From positions 396,479 through 460,478 of the forward strand of contig NZ_CAJCKW010000003.1 in NCBI RefSeq assembly GCF_903970965.1: 64,000 nucleotides of DNA, read 5' to 3'. The first letter of the stretch is position 1; every line of letters begins with the position of its first letter. Below are positions 59,639 through 64,000 of this stretch, in pieces. Below the pieces are notes generated by a model. It was not told the DNA's origin. It ran no database searches and saw only the letters and a list, made by a program, of their open reading frames with translations. The DNA comes from Aureimonas sp. ME7 (lineage in GTDB: Bacteria > Pseudomonadota > Alphaproteobacteria > Rhizobiales > Rhizobiaceae). The translations under genes were made by a program, and so were the position numbers.

Positions 59639-61348
59639 ATGGCGAACGATCTCCGGCACCGGATCCTGGCCGGACAGGGCAAGCGCGAGGCCGACCTCGT
59701 CGTGCGCAACGTGCGGCTGCTCGACCTCGTCACGGGCGCGGTCGAGCCCAGCGACATCGCGATCGTCGGCGACACCATCGTCGGCACCTACGGGGACTAC
59801 GAAGGCGCAGAGGTGATCGACGGGGCGGGGCGCTTCGCCGTGCCGGGGTTCATCGATACGCATCTGCATATCGAATCCTCGCTCGTATCCCCGCTGGAGT
59901 TCGACCGGTGCGTGCTGCCGCACGGGGTGACGACGATCTTCTGCGATCCGCACGAGATCGCCAACGTGCTCGGCGTCGAGGGGCTTCGCTATTTCGCCGA
60001 ATGCGCGGAGGCGAGCGTCATGGACATTCGCATCAACCTGTCCTCCTGCGTCCCCGCCACGCCGTTCGAGACGGCGGCGGCGCATCTGCCCGTCGAGGAC
60101 CTGCTGCCCTTCCTCGACCACCCCAAGGTGCACGGGCTGGCGGAGATGATGAATTATCCCGGCGTCCTCGACCTCGATCCGGAGGTGGTGGCCAAGCTGG
60201 AAGCCTTCGCGGGGCGACATGTGGACGGCCATGCTCCCCTTGTGCGCGGGGCGGCGCTCAACGGCTATCTCGCCGCCGGCATCCGCACCGACCACGAGGC
60301 GACGAGCGCGCCGGAAGCCTTGGAGAAGCTTCGCAAGGGCATGGCGATCCTGATCCGCGAAGGGTCCGCGTCCAAGGACCTCGATGCGCTGGCCGAAATC
60401 CTGACGGCCGATACGTCGGCCTTCGTCGCTCTCTGCACCGACGATCGCAGCCCGCTCGACATCGGGGAGGAGGGGCATCTCGACGCGATGATCCGCCGGC
60501 TGATCGCCAAAGGCTGTCCCGTGCATCATGTCTACCGCGCGGCTTCGCACTCGGCCGCGCGCATCTTCGGTCTCGCCGATCGCGGCCTGATCGCGCCGGG
60601 ATGGCGGGCGGATATCGTGCTCTTGGACAATCTTGAACAGTGCCGGGTTTCGGACGTCGTTGCCGGGGGGCGGCTGGTGACGCCGGATCGTTTTGCCGCG
60701 CGCACGAGCGTTGCACCTGTCGGGCTCGGCTCGATGAAGGCAACACGCGTCGAGGCGCCTGCGTTTCGTCAGCCGATGGGCCGGAGCGGGCGCGAGGTTC
60801 CCGTGATCGGGGTGAAGGCCGGGTTGCTCCTGACCGCGCGCCGCACCGCAGTCCTTGCCGAGCGGGATGGCGAGCTTCTGCCTTCCACGCAGGAGGATGT
60901 CCTGAAGCTTGCCGTGGTGGAGCGGCACGGCCGCAACGGCAATGTCGGGCTCGGCTTCGTCAACGGTTTCGGGCTGAAGCGCGGGGCGATCGCCTCCTCC
61001 GTCGCGCATGACAGCCACAACATCACGGTGGTGGGCACGAATGCCGAGGACATGGCAGCCGCCGTCAACGGCGTGATCGAGCGGTCCGGCGGCTTCGTGG
61101 TGGCCGATGGGGGGCGGGTGACGGCCGGGCTCGCCCTGCCGATGGCGGGCCTCATGAGCCTCGAGCCTTTCGAGACCGTTGCCCACGACCTCGAGAATCT
61201 CGTCCGGGCCGCACGTGCACTCGGTTGCACGCTGCCCGAGCCGTTCCTGCAACTCGCCTTCCTGGCCCTGCCGGTAATCCCCCATCTCAAGCTCACCGAT
61301 CGCGGCCTGTTCGACGTGGACCGCTTCGCCTTCGTGGACGAGAACTGA
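59639..61348 (+). CDS. ade: Adenine deaminase
   Basis: 569 residues, with AAGGAG upstream of the ATG. Amidohydrolase fold with metal ligands in FIDTHLHIESSLVSP and CDPHEIANVLGVEG, and a C-terminal LPVIPHLKLTDRGLFDVD segment like E. coli Ade, so the gene is intact. Converts adenine to hypoxanthine in purine salvage. Just upstream of the integrated element. Confidence 0.95.
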   Translation: MANDLRHRILAGQGKREADLVVRNVRLLDLVTGAVEPSDIAIVGDTIVGTYGDYEGAEVIDGAGRFAVPGFIDTHLHIESSLVSPLEFDRCVLPHGVTTIFCDPHEIANVLGVEGLRYFAECAEASVMDIRINLSSCVPATPFETAAAHLPVEDLLPFLDHPKVHGLAEMMNYPGVLDLDPEVVAKLEAFAGRHVDGHAPLVRGAALNGYLAAGIRTDHEATSAPEALEKLRKGMAILIREGSASKDLDALAEILTADTSAFVALCTDDRSPLDIGEEGHLDAMIRRLIAKGCPVHHVYRAASHSAARIFGLADRGLIAPGWRADIVLLDNLEQCRVSDVVAGGRLVTPDRFAARTSVAPVGLGSMKATRVEAPAFRQPMGRSGREVPVIGVKAGLLLTARRTAVLAERDGELLPSTQEDVLKLAVVERHGRNGNVGLGFVNGFGLKRGAIASSVAHDSHNITVVGTNAEDMAAAVNGVIERSGGFVVADGGRVTAGLALPMAGLMSLEPFETVAHDLENLVRAARALGCTLPEPFLQLAFLALPVIPHLKLTDRGLFDVDRFAFVDEN

Positions 61349-61502
61349 CGATCGGAAGATGGCTGGGGCGCCTGGACCAAAATTGGACACTAATCCAACC
61401 CTTTGTATCGCCTAAGACATTGCAGGATATTGCCTTTTTACCCAGCCGTCTGTAACACAAGGTTGTAACACACGGACGCTACACAGACCGGATTCCAGCC
61501 CC
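61349..61502. other. Left edge of the integrated element, candidate att/arm region
   Basis: 154 bases between ade and the integrase. Lower in GC than the flanks. Holds CCAA-AA-TTGG at 61376-61385 and direct repeats TGTAACACA at 61451-61459 and 61464-61472, 13 bases apart, possible arm-type sites for the integrase. The core att sequence cannot be named without the right end. Confidence 0.5.
61451..61472 (+). repeat. Direct repeat TGTAACACA (13-bp spacing)
   Basis: Two exact 9-bp copies just upstream of the integrase start codon; candidate binding sites for integrase or excisionase, or a regulator of int. Confidence 0.6.
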
Positions 61503-63290
61503 ATGAGCTACCTTCTTCGACGCGGTGCGAGCTACTACGCCCGGACCCGCGTTCCTACGGACCTCGTGTCGGTTCTTGGAAAGAAGGAGCTTGTAAAGGC
61601 GCTCGGCACGAAGGATCGGGCGGAAGCCAAGCGCCTTGTCTGGCCCGTCGTGGAAGGCTGGAACTTGCTCTTTGATGACGTGCGCACCCGGCGCGTCCTG
61701 ACGGCAACCGACAAAGCCGATGCCGTCTGGCAGCACTACACCGCGACCCTTCAGCGTGACGAGGAAGAACGGCAGAGCCGGCCGACGCAAGCTGACATTG
61801 ATGCCGCCTCGAAGATCATGTTCGACCGGGCCAACCGGGAGAAGCTGAACGTTCATGACCCGCTCGCCCTGATGGACGCCACGCTTGACGTGAAGGTGCT
61901 TCAGAAGGCCGGCGAGCTTTCGAGCGAGTTCCGGGCGACCCGGCTGGCGCACATGCGTAAGCAGCTTGCGGCCGGCGAAACGGCGCTCGTGAATCACAGC
62001 GTGACGGAATACCTCGACCAGAACCGTCTCATTCCCGATCCGACGTCCGACGACGTGCGCGACCTCGCCCGGCAGATGATGCGCAGCGAGATTGAGGGAC
62101 TTGAGCGCACCTTGGAGCGCGACCGGGGCCACTATGGCGGCGTCCCGTCCGACCCGATCGTGAAGCCCGCCAACGGCCCGGCTCGTGAGTTCGCCAAGCC
62201 GGGCGAAAGCATCATGGACCTTTTCGACGTGTTCGCTCGGGAGAACCCCAAGCGGGTTGCGGCCGACCGCATCAACCAGATGCGCCGGGACATTGGCACC
62301 TTCATCGATACCGTGGGTTCGACATGCCCCGTCCGGCGGATCAACAAGAAGGCCGTCCGCGAGTGGAAGGCGCTTCTGATGCAGCTTCCGGTGAAGGCGA
62401 CGGAAAGCACCGTGTTCGCCGGCATGACGCTGCCGCAGATCGTCATGAAGAACCGGGAGGTCGGTAAACCCATCGTCACGGTGCGCACGGTGAATCGCTA
62501 CCTTTCGAGCCTTGGCGCATTTTGCGGCTGGCTTGAGACGCACGGCTACATCGACGTGAACCCGTGTTCCGGCATGTTCCTCGCGAAAGAGAAGAAGGTT
62601 TCGACCTACCCTTTCACGACGGACCAGCTCAACAAGCTCTTCGCCTCGCCGCTCTTCACCGGGTGTCAGAGCGACGACCTTTGGCGACTGATCGCAAAAC
62701 CGGGCAACGTCATGGTGCGCGACCATCGCTATTGGGTGCCGCTCGTCATGCTTTTCAGCGGGGCGCGGCCGGGAGAGATCGGCCAGCTTGGCGTTGCTGA
62801 CGTGCGGGAACAGCACGGCCACTGGATCATGCACATCACGACCGAAGGCGACGGCGAGAAGACGGTGAAGACGGCTGGTTCTATGCGCGTCATCCCGATT
62901 CACTCGCAGCTTATCCGGCTCGGCTTCCTGAAGCATCACGCCGCCATGAAGGATGCGGGCGAAACCCGGCTCTTCCCCGAAGCCAAGCGCAACAGCCGAG
63001 GCCAGATGATCGCCGAGACCTCGCGCGAGTTCGGGCGCTACCTTGAGCGTATCGGCTTGAAGGAAGGTCGAGGCTTGTCGCTCTACAGCTTTCGCCACGG
63101 CGCAACGGATGCTTGGCGGCGCGCCGGCCATCTGGACGACACCTTCGGCTTCATGCTCGGACACACCAGCGGCACCATGACCGGGCGTTACGGGATCATG
63201 CCGCAGGGTGCCTTGGAGAAGCGCTTCGAACTTATCGAGGCCATTTCCTATCCCGGCGTCGTGCTCGACCACCTCGCGCCACCCGCTTAG
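61503..63290 (+). CDS. Tyrosine recombinase (phage-type integrase)
   Basis: 595 residues. N-terminal DUF6538-like region (LLRRGASYYARTRVP), SAM-like core-binding domain (about 220-345) and C-terminal catalytic domain. Catalytic set: Arg422 in FSGARPGEIGQL, Arg531 in YSFRHGATDAW (Tyr replaces the usual His of HxxR), His554 in LGHTSGTMTG and nucleophile Tyr563 in GRYG. Longer than most phage integrases, as usual for this group. Directs integration and probably excision of the element to its right. Confidence 0.93.
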   Translation: MSYLLRRGASYYARTRVPTDLVSVLGKKELVKALGTKDRAEAKRLVWPVVEGWNLLFDDVRTRRVLTATDKADAVWQHYTATLQRDEEERQSRPTQADIDAASKIMFDRANREKLNVHDPLALMDATLDVKVLQKAGELSSEFRATRLAHMRKQLAAGETALVNHSVTEYLDQNRLIPDPTSDDVRDLARQMMRSEIEGLERTLERDRGHYGGVPSDPIVKPANGPAREFAKPGESIMDLFDVFARENPKRVAADRINQMRRDIGTFIDTVGSTCPVRRINKKAVREWKALLMQLPVKATESTVFAGMTLPQIVMKNREVGKPIVTVRTVNRYLSSLGAFCGWLETHGYIDVNPCSGMFLAKEKKVSTYPFTTDQLNKLFASPLFTGCQSDDLWRLIAKPGNVMVRDHRYWVPLVMLFSGARPGEIGQLGVADVREQHGHWIMHITTEGDGEKTVKTAGSMRVIPIHSQLIRLGFLKHHAAMKDAGETRLFPEAKRNSRGQMIAETSREFGRYLERIGLKEGRGLSLYSFRHGATDAWRRAGHLDDTFGFMLGHTSGTMTGRYGIMPQGALEKRFELIEAISYPGVVLDHLAPPA

Positions 63291-63407
63291 ACATTCTCCA
63301 AAACGATCATAAATCCATAATCATCAAAATTTTTGATTTACAGGATTCACACGTGATTCGCTGTGTGAGACAATTATGCCAAGTTGAATTTTGGCATGGA
63401 TTGATCG
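63291..63407 (+). promoter_or_regulatory. AT-rich region with three inverted repeats upstream of the portal gene
   Basis: TCAAAA-T-TTTTGA (63324-63336), TCACAC/GTGTGA (63347-63352 and 63363-63368) and ATGCCAA/TTGGCAT (63376-63382 and 63391-63397) lie in a short AT-rich stretch. Such spaced palindromes suggest phage operators or a transcription-control region; no protein is assigned. Confidence 0.5.
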
Positions 63408-63923
63408 TTGTTCGGTTCGAAGAAGAAGGCGAAGGCAGAGAGGCAGGAAGCGAAGGCGCAATCCATCGCTGATGCTTCGATCCTCGAAGTGTTCGGAGGC
63501 CTTCCGACTTCCTCCGGTGCCGTCGTCAATGCATCCACAGCCCTTCAAGTGCCCGCAGTGCTTCAGGCGGTGCGCTTGATCGCGGAGACTGTCGGCTCAC
63601 TTCCTTGTAAGGCGTATAGCAGCGGCAGCAGTAAGGAAGCGGCTGACAGTCTCCCAGCCTTTCGCCTCGTGCATGATCGTGCGAACCCATGGACCAGCGC
63701 CGGGCAGCTTCGCACGGACCTGACGGCGGACGCGCTTCTTCATGGCGCGGGCTACGCCCAAGTCATTCGTTCCGCTGATGGACGGCCGCTTGAGTTGCAG
63801 CGGCTTCCGCCGACGACCGTGGAGCGCCGGACAGAGAGCGACGGCGAGCCGTTCTACATGGTCTCCGACGCTACAGTGGCCTGCCCCTATCAGGTGGTCC
63901 GGTTCAAATCTAATGCATGGTAG
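63408..63923 (+). pseudogene. Phage portal protein (HK97 family), truncated
   Basis: TTG start at 63408 with MFGSKKKAKAE, typical of HK97-type portals. The N-terminal portal segment is recognisable (VNASTALQVPAVLQAVRLIA, then RANPWTSAGQLRTDLTADAL). A stop follows residue 171 (RFKSNAW), whereas family members are about 380-450 residues. The window ends 77 bases later with a G-rich sequence that does not continue the portal in any frame. It is therefore probably disrupted by insertion, frameshift or deletion. Confidence 0.8.
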
Positions 63924-64000
63924 GTTTGGCGACCACGGTTGAGGTGGCCGGCGAAGCGGGTTGGGGTGGCGCAGCCGGCCATAGCGCGGCGGCAGGTGCC

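Noticed and set aside
63896..63915. GGTTCAAATC resembling a tRNA T arm near the right edge
   Set aside because: It lies in the coding frame of the portal gene and no acceptor, D or anticodon arms pair around it.

Overview
The window is high-GC chromosomal DNA from an alphaproteobacterium, most likely Hyphomicrobiales (the Rhizobium/Brucella/Aurantimonas side of the class). The evidence is the petABC cytochrome bc1 operon, a petP/petR-type MarR plus response-regulator pair, an LsrB/VtlR-like LysR gene beside trxB, an AbcR-like small RNA, an LpcC-like LPS core glycosyltransferase and UvrB with long terminal extensions. The genus cannot be fixed from sequence alone.

Layout. 1-5.3 kb: the end of an ABC exporter, petABC (cytochrome bc1 complex) and a membrane diguanylate cyclase. 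5.3-13.6 kb: minus-strand housekeeping genes (ychF, pth, rplY, prs, a creatinase-fold M24 protein, pgeF, an NDUFAF7-type methyltransferase, lgt) and a small UbiK-like gene. 13.9-20.2 kb: a ybjN-like gene, proC, csaA, the petP/petR/histidine kinase regulatory set, ilvE and a metallo-beta-lactamase-fold hydrolase. 20.2-25.8 kb: an accessory-looking run of small secreted proteins, a cold-shock protein and a 45-residue lipoprotein, with terminators between most units; two paralogues here carry a tandem 11-bp direct repeat upstream. 25.9-27.3 kb: one AT-rich foreign-looking gene with an AlbA_2/Schlafen-type domain. 27.3-35.8 kb: uvrB, an extensin-like protein, secreted proteins, a thioesterase, a glutathione S-transferase and aspartate aminotransferase.

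35.8-38 kb is the most interesting regulatory locus. A compact RNA gene on the minus strand has two anti-Shine-Dalgarno CCUCCC motifs, a -10 box, a textbook LysR-type operator (T-N11-A palindrome) and a strong terminator. It lies just downstream of an LsrB/VtlR-like LysR gene that sits beside trxB, which is the arrangement known for the AbcR sRNAs of rhizobia and Brucella.

38-59.3 kb: an ABC exporter, TrkH potassium channel, LPS glycosyltransferases, an Uma2-type nuclease-fold protein, greA, carB/phosphatase/carA, yqeY, an acetyltransferase, chorismate mutase, dnaG and rpoD, a DoxX protein, a GGDEF-EAL protein and a SIMPL-domain protein. 59.4-61.3 kb: tRNA(CAU), probably the Ile2 type, and adenine deaminase. 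61.4-64 kb: the start of an integrated phage-like element, with a tyrosine recombinase followed directly by a portal gene that stops early near the window edge.
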